A DNA stretch of 64,000 nucleotides from an uncultured Brachyspira sp. Its GTDB lineage: Bacteria > Spirochaetota > Brachyspiria > Brachyspirales > Brachyspiraceae. The stretch is from NCBI RefSeq assembly GCF_944390845.1, contig NZ_CALXRM010000010.1, forward strand, positions 1 to 64,000, in the 5' to 3' direction. Below, piece by piece: positions 18,635 through 27,757 of the stretch; the first letter of the stretch is position 1, and the number at the start of each line of letters is the position of its first letter. The notes beneath the pieces were generated by a model. The model did not search any database. It was not told where the DNA came from and worked only from the letters and a program-made list of their open reading frames with translations. The translations under genes were made by a program, and so were the position numbers.

Positions 18635-18675
18635 AAAAAAGCTGCCCAACTTTTATTAAAGTCAGACAGCCTATA
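18635..18675 (-). terminator. Terminator of pyrophosphatase gene
   Basis: On the minus strand GGCTGTCTGACTTT pairs imperfectly with AAAGTTGGGCAGC and is followed by TTTTTTA, just past the stop at 18693. Confidence 0.65.
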
Positions 18676-18692
18676 TATATTAAATAAATTAA

Positions 18693-21089
18693 TTACTTAA
18701 CAATTTGATCAGCTATACCTAGCAGAGCCTGAATTTTTGGTGAGAATGAAACTACAGCACCTGCAAATACAACACTTATCAAACTCATTAATTTGATAAG
18801 AATGTTGATAGAAGGTCCAGAAGTATCTTTGAATGGGTCACCAACTGTATCGCCTATAACAGCAGCAGCATGGTTAGGGTTAGTAATTTTTTCTCCAGTT
18901 TTTGGATCTATGATTTTTTTACCGCCAAAATTACCAGCTTCAATGTATTTTTTAGCATTATCCCAAGCACCGCCTGCATTAGACATCATAACAGCCATAG
19001 CAAATCCTGCTGTTAATCCTCCTACTAACACACCTATAACAGCAGGTACTCCGAATAAGAAACCAACTATAACAGGTACTATTATAGCAAGTACAGAAGG
19101 AACAATCATCTCTTTCTGAGCTGATTTAGTACAGATTTGAACAGCTTTTTCATAATCAGCTTTTACACCTTTTTCACCAGCAAGTAAGCCTTTAATTTCT
19201 CTAAACTGTCTTCTAACTTCTTCTACAACACCTGCAGCAGCACGTCCAACAGCTTTCATAGTTAAAGCACAGAAGAAGAATACTAACATAGCACCAATAA
19301 ATATACCTATTAATACTTTAGGGTTCATTAAGTGAATATTGAAAGCATTCATAAACTCATTCATACCTAAACTATAAACAACTTTGTCATATAATTCTTT
19401 AGCACTATTAGCAGTGTATTGAACAGTACCTATATCTATAGAAGTAAGATTACCAGTATTAATCATTCTTCCTAAAGAAGTTTTAATTTCCTCAATATAA
19501 GCAGCAATTAAAGCCATAGCAGTTAAAGCAGCAGAACAAATAGCAAAACCTTTACCAGTAGCAGCAGTAGTGTTACCTAAAGAGTCTAAAGCGTCTGTTC
19601 TCTCTCTAACACTTTCAGGAAGTCCTGACATTTCAGCATTACCGCCAGCATTGTCAGCTATAGGTCCGTAAGCATCAGTAGCCAATGTGATACCTAAAGT
19701 AGATAACATACCAACAGAAGCTAAGGCAATACCGTATAAACCTTGAGAGAAAGAAGAAACTTCAGTACCGAAACCGCCTGCAAAACCAAATGAAAGCATT
19801 ATTGATATAACTACTGTAACAACAGGTATTAAAGTAGATTGCATACCTACGGCAAGTCCGCCGATTATAACTGTAGCAGGACCAGTTTTAGACTGTTCAG
19901 CTACCCATTGAGTAGGTCTGTATTCAGCAGCAGTATAGTATTCAGTGAAGAAACCAACTACGTTACCAGCTATAAGTCCAACAATTATAGAAACGAATAA
20001 TCCCAAATTGTTTGGAAGAAGCATTTTTACAAGTAAGAAAGATACTACGATGATTATAGCACTGCTTACATAAACTCCAACTCTTAAAGACTTTAATAAT
20101 TCTCCCATAGTAGCACCTTCTTTAGTTTTAACGAAGAATACACCTACAATAGAAGAAAGAGTACCAATAGCAGCAAGTATCATAGGAAGAGATACAGCAT
20201 ATATTGGGCTTATATCAGGGTTAATATATCCGAAAGCAGCAGAACCCAAACTCATAGCAGCAAGTATAGAACCTGCATAAGATTCGTAAAGATCCGCACC
20301 CATACCAGCAACGTCTCCAACGTTATCTCCTACGTTGTCAGCTATAACTGCAGGGTTTCTAGGGTCATCTTCAGGTATTCCAGCTTCAACTTTACCTACT
20401 AAGTCAGCACCAACATCAGCAGCTTTAGTAAATATACCGCCTCCGACGCGTGCAAATAATGCTTGGAAAGAAGCACCTACACCAAAGCTAAGCATTGTAG
20501 TAGTTACAAAGTGCATTTTGGCAGCGGTGTATTCAGCAGTACCTTTAGTTATTCCAGTAATAGACAAATTAAGGAAGTCTGTACCGAAAAGACTATTATC
20601 AAGCCATAAATTTAACACTATAAACCATAAAGAAATGTCAAACAAAGCAAGACCTACAACAGTAAGTCCCATAACAGCACCAGAACGGAAAGCGATAGTT
20701 AAACCCTCATTTAAAGACTTACTAGCAGCATTTGCAGTTCTAGCTGATGCATAAGTAGCAGTTTTCATACCTAAGAAACCAGACAAAGTTGAGAAGAAAC
20801 CGCCTGTTAAGAAACCGATAGGAATGAAAGGGTTCTGCACTTTTAATGCATAAGAAAGAATAGCAAAAATAATGAAAGCTCCAGCAAAGAAGAAAGCTAT
20901 AACTTTATATTGTTGCTTAAGATAAGCTATAGCACCGGAACGAACATGCGAAGCTATTTCTTTCATAGTTTCATTACCTTCATCTTGTTTACGCATCCAT
21001 TTATAGAAATAGAAGGCAAACGCTAATGTTAAGATTGCCGCTGATATTGTAAAAAAGCGGGCATTTTCAGCTAATATTTCATAATTCAT
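18693..21089 (-). CDS. hppA: Membrane-bound ion-pumping pyrophosphatase, K+-dependent and probably Na+-pumping
   Basis: This roughly 800-residue, about 16-helix protein hydrolyses PPi and pumps cations. Substrate-site stretches are ADVGADLVGKVEAGIPEDDP, IADNVGDNVGDVAGMGADLY, TDAYGPIADNAGGNAEM and, near the C-terminus, GDTVGDPFKDTSGPS. Two residues inform specificity. GNTTAAT (about residues 507-513) has Ala where K+-independent enzymes have Lys. The gate glutamate is in ADLYESY, three residues after Asp, as in characterised Na+-pumping enzymes rather than the later position of plant H+-pumps. A loop of about 60 residues after residue 530 makes it longer than most bacterial forms. I prefer the ATG at 21089, seven bases after AGGG, over the one two codons upstream. 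Confidence 0.93.
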   Translation of the reverse strand: MNYEILAENARFFTISAAILTLAFAFYFYKWMRKQDEGNETMKEIASHVRSGAIAYLKQQYKVIAFFFAGAFIIFAILSYALKVQNPFIPIGFLTGGFFSTLSGFLGMKTATYASARTANAASKSLNEGLTIAFRSGAVMGLTVVGLALFDISLWFIVLNLWLDNSLFGTDFLNLSITGITKGTAEYTAAKMHFVTTTMLSFGVGASFQALFARVGGGIFTKAADVGADLVGKVEAGIPEDDPRNPAVIADNVGDNVGDVAGMGADLYESYAGSILAAMSLGSAAFGYINPDISPIYAVSLPMILAAIGTLSSIVGVFFVKTKEGATMGELLKSLRVGVYVSSAIIIVVSFLLVKMLLPNNLGLFVSIIVGLIAGNVVGFFTEYYTAAEYRPTQWVAEQSKTGPATVIIGGLAVGMQSTLIPVVTVVISIMLSFGFAGGFGTEVSSFSQGLYGIALASVGMLSTLGITLATDAYGPIADNAGGNAEMSGLPESVRERTDALDSLGNTTAATGKGFAICSAALTAMALIAAYIEEIKTSLGRMINTGNLTSIDIGTVQYTANSAKELYDKVVYSLGMNEFMNAFNIHLMNPKVLIGIFIGAMLVFFFCALTMKAVGRAAAGVVEEVRRQFREIKGLLAGEKGVKADYEKAVQICTKSAQKEMIVPSVLAIIVPVIVGFLFGVPAVIGVLVGGLTAGFAMAVMMSNAGGAWDNAKKYIEAGNFGGKKIIDPKTGEKITNPNHAAAVIGDTVGDPFKDTSGPSINILIKLMSLISVVFAGAVVSFSPKIQALLGIADQIVK

Positions 21090-21136
21090 ACACATACCCT
21101 ATTTTTTGATTTTTGTTAGATTTTGTACAGTTATTT

Positions 21137-21164
21137 ATTATAACAAAAATTCAGATATTGTCAA
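21137..21164 (-). promoter_or_regulatory. Promoter of pyrophosphatase gene
   Basis: On the minus strand TTGACA (21164-21159) and TATAAT (21142-21137) match consensus with a 16-base spacer. Confidence 0.75.
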
Positions 21165-21267
21165 TTATATTCCAAAGTATTTTTAATACATATTAAACTA
21201 TATTTTATTTCACAGGATAAATAAATATTATATATAAACACATTATCTAAAAATATTAATTAATTTA

Positions 21268-21295
21268 TTGAAAAAAAATAAACTGCTATTATAAT
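21268..21295 (+). promoter_or_regulatory. Promoter of histidine phosphatase-cbiB pair
   Basis: TTGAAA (21268-21273) and TATAAT (21290-21295) with a 16-base spacer lie 49 bases upstream of the ATG. Confidence 0.65.
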
Positions 21296-21344
21296 GTAGA
21301 CAATATATAGTTAAACAATTTATTTTTTAGTTGGAGTAATCATT

Positions 21345-21935
21345 ATGAAAATACTATTTATACGTCATGGTCAAACACAATTAAATGCTGAAGGAAGATG
21401 GCTTGGTTCTACAGATGCTCCATTATCTGAAGCAGGAAAGGAAGTTTTAAGAGATAAAAAAAACATTATAGAAAAATATAAACCTGTTCAAAAACTATAT
21501 TGCAGCCCTATGAAAAGATGCTTAGAAACAGCTCAAATATATTTTGAGGAAATGAATGATACTAAAGAAATTATTAATAATTTAAAAGAAAGATGCTTCG
21601 GTGATTTTGAAGGTAAAAATCATGAAGAATTAAAAAATAACCCTTATTATAAAGAATTTTTTAGAACTAATTGGAAAAGTAATGTCCCTAATGGTGAAAC
21701 TTCAGAGGATTTCTTTTCAAGAACTGAAAATGCATATCTATATATAATAGAAGATATGGAGAAAAATAATTTAGATTATACTGCTATAGTTACTCATGGC
21801 GGTGTTATAATGTCAATATTCAGCAAATATGATAAACAAAATTTAAACTTCTATGATTATCTATTACAAAACGGCGGCGGATATTATGCTGAAATAGATG
21901 ACAAAAATAATATAAGTATTATAGAAAAGTTATAA
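21345..21935 (+). CDS. Histidine phosphatase, probable alpha-ribazole phosphatase
   Basis: The 196-residue protein belongs to the phosphoglycerate-mutase-like histidine phosphatases. The phosphate-accepting His is in FIRHGQTQLNAEGRWLGSTD, followed by YCSPMKRCLETA, a catalytic acid in ERCFGDFEG, and the second His in AIVTHGGVI. Adjacent cbiB, 42 bases downstream, points to the alpha-ribazole-5-phosphate phosphatase step of cobalamin assembly (CobC), although other small-molecule phosphatase roles cannot be excluded. GGAG lies eight bases before the ATG. Confidence 0.82.
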   Translation: MKILFIRHGQTQLNAEGRWLGSTDAPLSEAGKEVLRDKKNIIEKYKPVQKLYCSPMKRCLETAQIYFEEMNDTKEIINNLKERCFGDFEGKNHEELKNNPYYKEFFRTNWKSNVPNGETSEDFFSRTENAYLYIIEDMEKNNLDYTAIVTHGGVIMSIFSKYDKQNLNFYDYLLQNGGGYYAEIDDKNNISIIEKL

Positions 21936-21977
21936 TTTTACGATGATTATTAGTAATAACTTTTACTGGACTATATA

Positions 21978-22955
21978 ATGAAAATACTATTAATATTACC
22001 TATATCATTCCTTTTGAATATATTTATAAAAAATGTAAAGTTTGATCCTTTCATTTTTATATCAAGACTTCATTTTATAGTGGAAGATTTATTTAAAAAG
22101 AAAAGTAAAACAGAAAATGATAAATTAGCCTTTGCTGTAGGAACTTTATCATCTTTGATAATGGTAGCTATCAGTTTTGTAATACCATTCTTTCTTTTAA
22201 TGCTTCTTTATAAAATTCACTTTATTTTGGGTTTAATAATAGAATTAGGATTATGCTACCTTACACTTGGTATTAGAAAACCTCTAGAAATAAGTTCTCA
22301 TATAGTAAGAAGTTTAAAAACAAATGATGTAAAAAAGGCTAAATCTCTATTAAAAGAAAATACTGAGATAGAAACAGATGATATAGAACAGGAACAGATT
22401 ATAAAAAGCACTATTGAATATACAACTATAAGCATTGCAGAAGATTATATATATCCTGCAATATTTTTATTGTTGGGAGGTGCTCCTTTATGTATAGCAT
22501 ATAAGGTTCTTTATACATTGTCTGAAAGTTCTTCTGATACTGTTTATATTGATGAAAATAAAACTAAAGATAGTTTTGGAATATTCAATATAAAACTTTG
22601 CTATATATTAAATATTATACCTTCTATATTTACATCTCTTACTCATATAATTGCTGCTAAATTCTATAAATATGAATTCAAAAATGCTTTTGAAACTTTA
22701 AAAAGAGATGGAAGAAATAATAAAGCAAGATTAGAATCAACTGTAGCCGGAGCTTTAAATATAGAACTTGGCGGAGAATATGTAAAAGACGGAGAAATAT
22801 ATGACAGACCTTTAGTGGGTGAATATTTAGAAGATTTAGAAATATTCCATATAGAAAAAGCAAATAAACTTATATTGATTTCTGCTATATTTGCTTTATT
22901 TATTTTAATATTGTTAAAACTTATATTTATGCTTTTTTCTTCTATTATTTTTTAA
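21978..22955 (+). CDS. cbiB: Adenosylcobinamide-phosphate synthase
   Basis: This 325-residue integral membrane protein (CbiB/CobD) attaches aminopropanol phosphate to adenosylcobyric acid. Membrane segments appear near residues 1-20, 52-90, 155-175, 205-225 and 295-325. Diagnostic stretches are PLEISSHIVRSLKTND, the acidic loop around DDIEQEQIIKSTIEYTTISI, and ARLESTVAGALNIELGGEYV, equivalent to the family's 'MAGALGVQLGG' region. Together with the preceding phosphatase this suggests a fragment of a cobinamide salvage pathway. No cobalamin riboswitch is visible. Confidence 0.88.
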   Translation: MKILLILPISFLLNIFIKNVKFDPFIFISRLHFIVEDLFKKKSKTENDKLAFAVGTLSSLIMVAISFVIPFFLLMLLYKIHFILGLIIELGLCYLTLGIRKPLEISSHIVRSLKTNDVKKAKSLLKENTEIETDDIEQEQIIKSTIEYTTISIAEDYIYPAIFLLLGGAPLCIAYKVLYTLSESSSDTVYIDENKTKDSFGIFNIKLCYILNIIPSIFTSLTHIIAAKFYKYEFKNAFETLKRDGRNNKARLESTVAGALNIELGGEYVKDGEIYDRPLVGEYLEDLEIFHIEKANKLILISAIFALFILILLKLIFMLFSSIIF

Positions 22956-22977
22956 TGGTATTTTTTTATAAAAAAAC

Positions 22978-23005
22978 GGCTTTAAATATTTTATTATTTA
23001 AAGCC
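22978..23005. terminator. Bidirectional terminator between cbiB and MATE gene
   Basis: GGCTTTAAATA (22978-22988) and TATTTAAAGCC (22995-23005) form a perfect 11-bp stem, with T-rich flank on the right and A-rich flank on the left, suiting the convergent genes. Confidence 0.8.
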
Positions 23006-23053
23006 ATTATTTTTTATTTATAAATCATACACAAAATATAATCAATATTCTAA

Positions 23054-24409
23054 TTAATCATTCTCATACACAGCTTTATCAAATATATCATTTTTCTTTA
23101 TATTAGTATTATAATATATGAAGAAAAACAAAATTATTAATATAAATTGTGCTGTCGGTATAGCAAACCATATTCCATCAAGCTTCAAAAATATAGGAAG
23201 CACAACTATACATAGAGGGCTTACAAAAAGCGGATCTATATAAGTTAAAAATGCTGAATACTTACTTTCGCCAGATGAATAAAAATATGCTGTTCCAAGT
23301 CTTACTATAGGCTGAAGTAAAAAAGTTATTGATATTATAAGTAAGCCTGATTTTACAATATTATTTGTTTCTTCTGATGCCCCAAATAATAAGCCTAAAT
23401 TATTTTTAAAAATAAATATTACAGTAATAATTATTAAGCCTAATGAAAATGCAAATAAAATACCTTTTTTCAAAACCTTTCTCATAAGATTATTTTTACC
23501 GGCACCTTTAAAATAACTTATCATAGGCTGACAGCCTTCTGCCACTCCTTCAAATAAATGCAAAATAGAACCAGCTATATAATTTATAACAGAATATGCT
23601 GATGCCCCAATATATCCTCCATACTTTATACATTGCAAATTATTAAAAATTACTATCAAAGAAGGTGCCATCACTAAACCAAAAGGAGATAAACCTATCT
23701 GTATAGCCCTTTTTGTCATTGATAAATTAAAATCTGATAGTTTTATTCTAGTTCTGTTTTTCTTTCTTATAAATAGATAATAAACTGCTATTAAAGCAAC
23801 CAATCCCTGAGCTATTATTGTGGCAAGGGCGGCACCGAACATTCCTAATCTAAAAACCATCAAAAATAAATAATCTAATATAATATTTGTAATAAGCCCT
23901 ACTCCCATAAAACTCATAGCATGAACAGTTTTACCGCAATTTCTTATTATAGGCATGCTTCCAAATGATATTATTTGAAGCGAGCCTCCCAAAATAATAG
24001 TTGTAATATATTCATCAGCATAATCAAATATTTTATCCCTTGCTCCAAGTAAATATATAAGAGGATTTTTTAGTAATAATAAAACAATAGTTAATATTAT
24101 ACTGGCTAATATTAAAGAAATAAAAGTATTCACTTTAGCTTTATTAAATCCTTCAATATCATTTTGCCCAAGATATGTAGACATTATAACAGAGCCCCCC
24201 ATACCAAGCATTACTGCAGTAGCCATGAGCAGAGTACCTATAGGATAAACTAAATTAATTGCAGTAAGCCCAATATCTCCCATAGAATTACCAACGAAGA
24301 AACCGTCTACAACTATATAAAATCCTCCAAGCATTGTTGAAACTATAGCAGGAATAATATATTTGAAAAAAGATTTTTCCATACTTTCTACGCTGCTGAC
24401 TACTGTCAT
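23054..24409 (-). CDS. MATE-family multidrug/metabolite efflux protein
   Basis: The protein (about 451 residues) is a 12-helix antiporter of the MATE superfamily, with the DinF/MepA-like opening YIIPAIVSTMLGGFYIVVDG followed by FFVGNSMGDIGLTAINLVYP. The second half repeats the fold (QPMISYFKGAGK). Such proteins export cationic drugs or metabolites using Na+ or H+ gradients. I set the start at 24409 (MTVVSS), which has AAAGGAG six bases upstream; the upstream 17 codons have no such signal. It is monocistronic. Confidence 0.9.
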   Translation of the reverse strand: MTVVSSVESMEKSFFKYIIPAIVSTMLGGFYIVVDGFFVGNSMGDIGLTAINLVYPIGTLLMATAVMLGMGGSVIMSTYLGQNDIEGFNKAKVNTFISLILASIILTIVLLLLKNPLIYLLGARDKIFDYADEYITTIILGGSLQIISFGSMPIIRNCGKTVHAMSFMGVGLITNIILDYLFLMVFRLGMFGAALATIIAQGLVALIAVYYLFIRKKNRTRIKLSDFNLSMTKRAIQIGLSPFGLVMAPSLIVIFNNLQCIKYGGYIGASAYSVINYIAGSILHLFEGVAEGCQPMISYFKGAGKNNLMRKVLKKGILFAFSLGLIIITVIFIFKNNLGLLFGASEETNNIVKSGLLIISITFLLQPIVRLGTAYFYSSGESKYSAFLTYIDPLFVSPLCIVVLPIFLKLDGIWFAIPTAQFILIILFFFIYYNTNIKKNDIFDKAVYEND

Positions 24410-24526
24410 ATAAAACTCCTTTAATAAAAATTTAGTACGACGGTGGACTATTATATACATGTTTGCTTCTTTGTCAATAGAGAAAGTACGATTTTTTACT
24501 TTTTATTGTTTAGGAGTAATAGATAT

Positions 24527-25550
24527 TGCACACTTTTTAGTTTAAAAAAAGCAGGTATTCCTTATAATTAAATTAGCAAAAAAATAAAAAGGAATACCTA
24601 TGAAACAATATAATACAAATCAGAAAAAAAAGATAGTATTAACTATTAATAAAGCTAAAAATAAAAAAGTTCAGGCTCTCAAATTTAATATTAGCATAAG
24701 AACTTATTACTATTGGAAGAAGAAATTATAAGAAACAGGAACTGTAGAAAATAAGAGTAGGAAACCCAAAAATAGTCCTAATAAGCTTAAAAAGAAAAAG
24801 ATTATTAATAAAGTAATAGAAGTTCGTAAGAAATACAAATATGGTAAGCTAAAAATTAAAAAACTCTTAGAAAAAGAAAATATTACAATAGGCACTACAG
24901 CTATTGAAACAATCTTCAAAGATTATAATCTCTATCAAAATAGAAAGAAGAAAATAAGAAAAAAACATAAAGGAAAGCATGCTATTTATATAAAAGAAGC
25001 GGGGGAAAAGGTACAAACAGATGTAAAATATGCTTTCTTTGGGGAAATACGTTATTATCAATTTACTGCTGTAGATATAGCAACAAGAATGAGCTTTAGA
25101 TATTTATATGCTGAAAAAACACCAGAAAGTACTATTGATTTTACCAAACGTATGCTGAAATATTTTTCTTTTCGTGTTCATTGTATTCAAACAGACAATG
25201 GCACAGAATTCACCTATCGTAAGCATTTTTTTGAAACAGAGCATCCGCTAGATAATTTTTGTAAAAATAAACACATCAAAAGAGTTTATAGCCCAGTTGC
25301 TAGTCCTTGGTATTGCCGCAGGCACGCAGAGCGATGGAGTAGTAGAAAGTACACATAACCGAGACCAAAAAGAATTTTATGACTTTTGTACAAAAGAATT
25401 AACTTTAGAGAAAGCTAATCTAAAACTAAGGAAATATAATAATTTTTGGAATCATAAAAGAATACATTCTAATGCAAAATTATGATACGCCTATGATATA
25501 CTTTAAGAAATTAAGGAATTCCTAAATGCAATATCTATAGCACCTGTGCA
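24527..25550 (+). mobile_element. IS481-like insertion sequence, inactive
   Basis: The ends are TGCACA (24527-24532) and TGTGCA (25545-25550), about 1.02 kb apart, enclosing one damaged DDE transposase gene. An ATAGATATTGCA word also occurs inverted near both ends. The family call rests on the rve integrase core and single-gene layout. A diverged 3' piece of a related copy lies at 26400-26513. Confidence 0.75.
24600..25485 (+). pseudogene. DDE integrase-core transposase with a nonsense codon and a short insertion
   Basis: The ATG at 24600 opens MKQYNTNQKKKIVLTINKAK with an N-terminal helix-turn-helix, but codon 44 is TAA (24729-24731). The same frame continues with the integrase core: first Asp in VQTDVKYAFFGE, second in IQTDNGTEFTYR. 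At about 25311 the frame is lost in the sequence ATTGCCGCAGGCACGCAGAG. It resumes one frame later as DGVVESTHNRDQKEFYDF, which carries the catalytic Glu, and ends at 25485. Removing 19 or 22 bases restores SPW(S)DGVVES. The inserted bases match a module of the dispersed MITE-like elements. Confidence 0.82.
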
Positions 25551-25712
25551 ATAATTTTTATTTTTTAGTAAAGATATATTACTATTTTCAATAAAACTTT
25601 TAAATTTACTAATATTATCCGTTTCATAAAAATTCATTTTTATGAAAATAAATTTGACTTCTAATATAAAAATATTATATTTAAGACATATAAAAAATAA
25701 AGGAAATAAAAA

Positions 25713-26306
25713 ATGAAAATAAAAATATTTTTAATTATAATGATAATTCTATTTGCGGCATCATGTACCAAAAATAACCCTGCTAATCCTCTTCAAAATA
25801 CTGATAATGTAACAAAAAATAATGCTGATTCAGATAATACTTCTTCTAAGAATGATGGTAACATCAGTGAAAATGTAACAGGAAATAGCACTGATTCAGA
25901 TAATACTTCTTCTAAGAATGATATAAGCAGCAGTGAAAATAAAACTTCAGAACCAAATTTTGAAGATGATGGTTATGTAGAATTTAGAGGAAAAGCAAAA
26001 TCAATTGCTAAAAAATTGGATGGAACAGAACTTACAGAATTTGACCCTGAAAATGTGTATGTTGATATTAATGAAAAAGATAAAAGTGCTGTAGTGAATA
26101 TACCAACTCCTTTTTATTTTAATAATATTAAGTTGGATAATTCTAAACATACATATTATTCAAGTGATTATAGAGGTGAATATACATTAACTATGAAAGT
26201 TGAAAATGATTCTATAACAGAGTTTCAGTTTATAATCTTTGATAAAAGTGAAAATATAAAATATTATTATGAAACTGATAGATTGTATAAACTTCAAAAA
26301 AATTAA
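25713..26306 (+). CDS. Small lipoprotein of unknown function with a duplicated Asp/Ser/Asn-rich segment
   Basis: The 197-residue protein has a lipoprotein signal ending in FAASC (Cys18). Residues about 25-75 form a low-complexity linker containing two copies of DSDNTSSKND, each followed by a SEN triplet, and the DNA is nearly identical over the duplication. The folded part (about 80-197) starts YVEFRGKAKSIAKKLDGTEL and is beta-rich. No family is recognised. It has its own terminator. Confidence 0.75.
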   Translation: MKIKIFLIIMIILFAASCTKNNPANPLQNTDNVTKNNADSDNTSSKNDGNISENVTGNSTDSDNTSSKNDISSSENKTSEPNFEDDGYVEFRGKAKSIAKKLDGTELTEFDPENVYVDINEKDKSAVVNIPTPFYFNNIKLDNSKHTYYSSDYRGEYTLTMKVENDSITEFQFIIFDKSENIKYYYETDRLYKLQKN

Positions 26307-26335
26307 TTATATTAATTATTAACTGAGTAATTTAA

Positions 26336-26370
26336 AATAGGCTTTATATTTTAATTATACAGCCTATTTT
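26336..26370 (+). terminator. Terminator of the small lipoprotein gene
   Basis: AATAGGCT (26336-26343) pairs with AGCCTATT (26361-26368), followed by a T7 run. Confidence 0.8.
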
Positions 26371-26399
26371 TTTATATATTTTTTACATATACCAATATA

Positions 26400-26513
26400 T
26401 GCACAGATGGCATAGATATTGAATTTAAGTATTCCTTAATTTTTTGAAGTAAAAAAACGTTGTATCATAATTTTGCATCAGAATGTATGCGTTTATAGTT
26501 CCAAAAATTGTTA
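26400..26513 (-). mobile_element. 3' remnant of an IS481-like element, interrupted by a MITE
   Basis: Read on the minus strand, this stretch parallels the last 110 or so bases of the insertion sequence at 24527-25550. It contains TTTTTGGAACTATAAACGCA, then GATGCAAAATTATGATAC, then AAAAAATTAAGGAATACTTA and the end CTGTGCA. The residual translation NFWNYKRIHSDAKL matches the NFWNHKRIHSNAKL end of the transposase. It stops at about 26513, where a MITE-like element starts. Confidence 0.75.
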
Positions 26514-26850
26514 TATACTGAAAATGTTTAAGTTTGTCAATTCTTTTATTCAACTTTTTCCCGCCGCATACGCTCTGCGGACTTCGTCAAAGTTGCAAAA
26601 AGTGCAAATATAAAATTAGTGCTAAATCATACTAAAATTGTATTACATGTAAAATAATTTATTACATTTAAGTTTAAATATAGCCTTTCGCGAAGCGTAT
26701 CTGAGCTTGTCGAGGATATAGCTTCTTTGTGGCAATACTTACAGTACTTCCTTCAGTCGCAAAAGAACTGGGGGTGTGGGGGCTAGTCCCCACAAATAAT
26801 AAAAATAATAAAATAATTTTTGACAAAATATATTTGTTTCAGTATATATT
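26512..26850. mobile_element. MITE-like element inserted in an IS remnant
   Basis: It starts TATATACTGAAAATGTTTAA and ends TTTGTTTCAGTATATAT, giving imperfect inverted ends. Its interior reads, on the minus strand, like the elements at 2848 and 47694, but carries extra modules: one around TTTCGCGAAGCGTATC (about 26687), a GACTTCGTC/GCGGACTT module near 26566-26590, and TACTTCCTTCAGTCGC. It has no coding frame. Confidence 0.75.
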
Positions 26851-26880
26851 TAAAATTATTAATATAAGTAGGAAAGAATT

Positions 26881-27336
26881 ATGACTAAATATAATATAAA
26901 ATTTTATTTTTTAATATCAATATTATATATAGTGTCTTCCTCATTTATATTTTTTGATGATGAAAGAAATATTCAGTTTGTACCATATACCTCTCTTCCT
27001 AATAATATTCAGGAATTCGTAAATACATACTTTAACGAATATGAAGTGTATAGTGCTGCAGTATCCACTCATTATATGGTTATTTTTAAAGGCGGTTCAT
27101 CTATAAACTTTAACAGAAAAGGCGAATGGACTTCTATAATAGGAAACAGAAAAATAATACAGATAAGTACAGCTGAAAAATTTATTGACAGTAAAATCAT
27201 GAATATCATAAAAAACAAATATACAAGCATAAATAATATATACAAAAGAAGCAAAGGCTATGAGTTTAAAGTAGATGATGCATACTATATTTATATAGAC
27301 TATAACGGAAATATTTTAAAAATAAAAAAAGCCTAA
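26881..27336 (+). CDS. Secreted PepSY-like (DUF2874-type) protein
   Basis: The 151-residue protein has an N-terminal signal or membrane segment (IKFYFLISILYIVSSSFIFF) and a domain of the putative beta-lactamase-inhibitor-like PepSY-like group. The recognisable pattern is LPNNIQEFVNTYF, then MVIFKGGSSINFNRKGEWTS, then YNGNILKI. These domains are common in gut bacteria and their role is not established. A paralogue without signal peptide lies at 27758, and both share the GGSS(I/V)NF..(K/R)GEWTSIIGN core. Confidence 0.72.
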   Translation: MTKYNIKFYFLISILYIVSSSFIFFDDERNIQFVPYTSLPNNIQEFVNTYFNEYEVYSAAVSTHYMVIFKGGSSINFNRKGEWTSIIGNRKIIQISTAEKFIDSKIMNIIKNKYTSINNIYKRSKGYEFKVDDAYYIYIDYNGNILKIKKA

Positions 27337-27581
27337 AAATAATAATATAATTTTTTTATAAAAATATTACATTCTTAAAAAATAAATATGTATATTTATA
27401 TATCTGCAAAATTAATAAATCATAAGTATTTATAAAAAAAGTTAAAATCATTTAGATTCAAATACATTTTTAATACTGTATTTTAAGCAATTCTATCTAC
27501 TAATTATAGATTGACATACTGCAAATAATATTATATTGTTTAACCCAAAAAATTATTAATTAAATTATTAAAGGATTTTAT

Positions 27582-27725
27582 ATGAAAACAAAAGAAGAAT
27601 TAGTGGAATTCCTAAATAAAAAAATCAACAATAATCAAAATCTTGCAGATGTTCATAATTATATTTTCTTAAAGGCGTATTTGGAAGATATGATAGAAAA
27701 AGAAAAGAACGAAGAAAATCAATAA
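27582..27725 (+). CDS. 47-residue small protein of unknown function
   Basis: The ATG at 27582 has AAAGGA about seven bases upstream. The product begins MKTKEELVEFLNKKINNNQN and is charged and probably all-helical, with no signal peptide. It ends 32 bases before the PepSY-like gene at 27758 and may be cotranscribed with it. It reads as a real small gene because of the strong ribosome site and amphipathic composition, but no family is recognised. Confidence 0.55.
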   Translation: MKTKEELVEFLNKKINNNQNLADVHNYIFLKAYLEDMIEKEKNEENQ

Positions 27726-27757
27726 ATTAATTTCTATTAGAAGCAATAAGGATAATT

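Noticed and set aside
21165-21345. Possible cobalamin riboswitch before the phosphatase-cbiB pair
   Set aside because: The leader is A/T-rich with no B12-box-like sequence.
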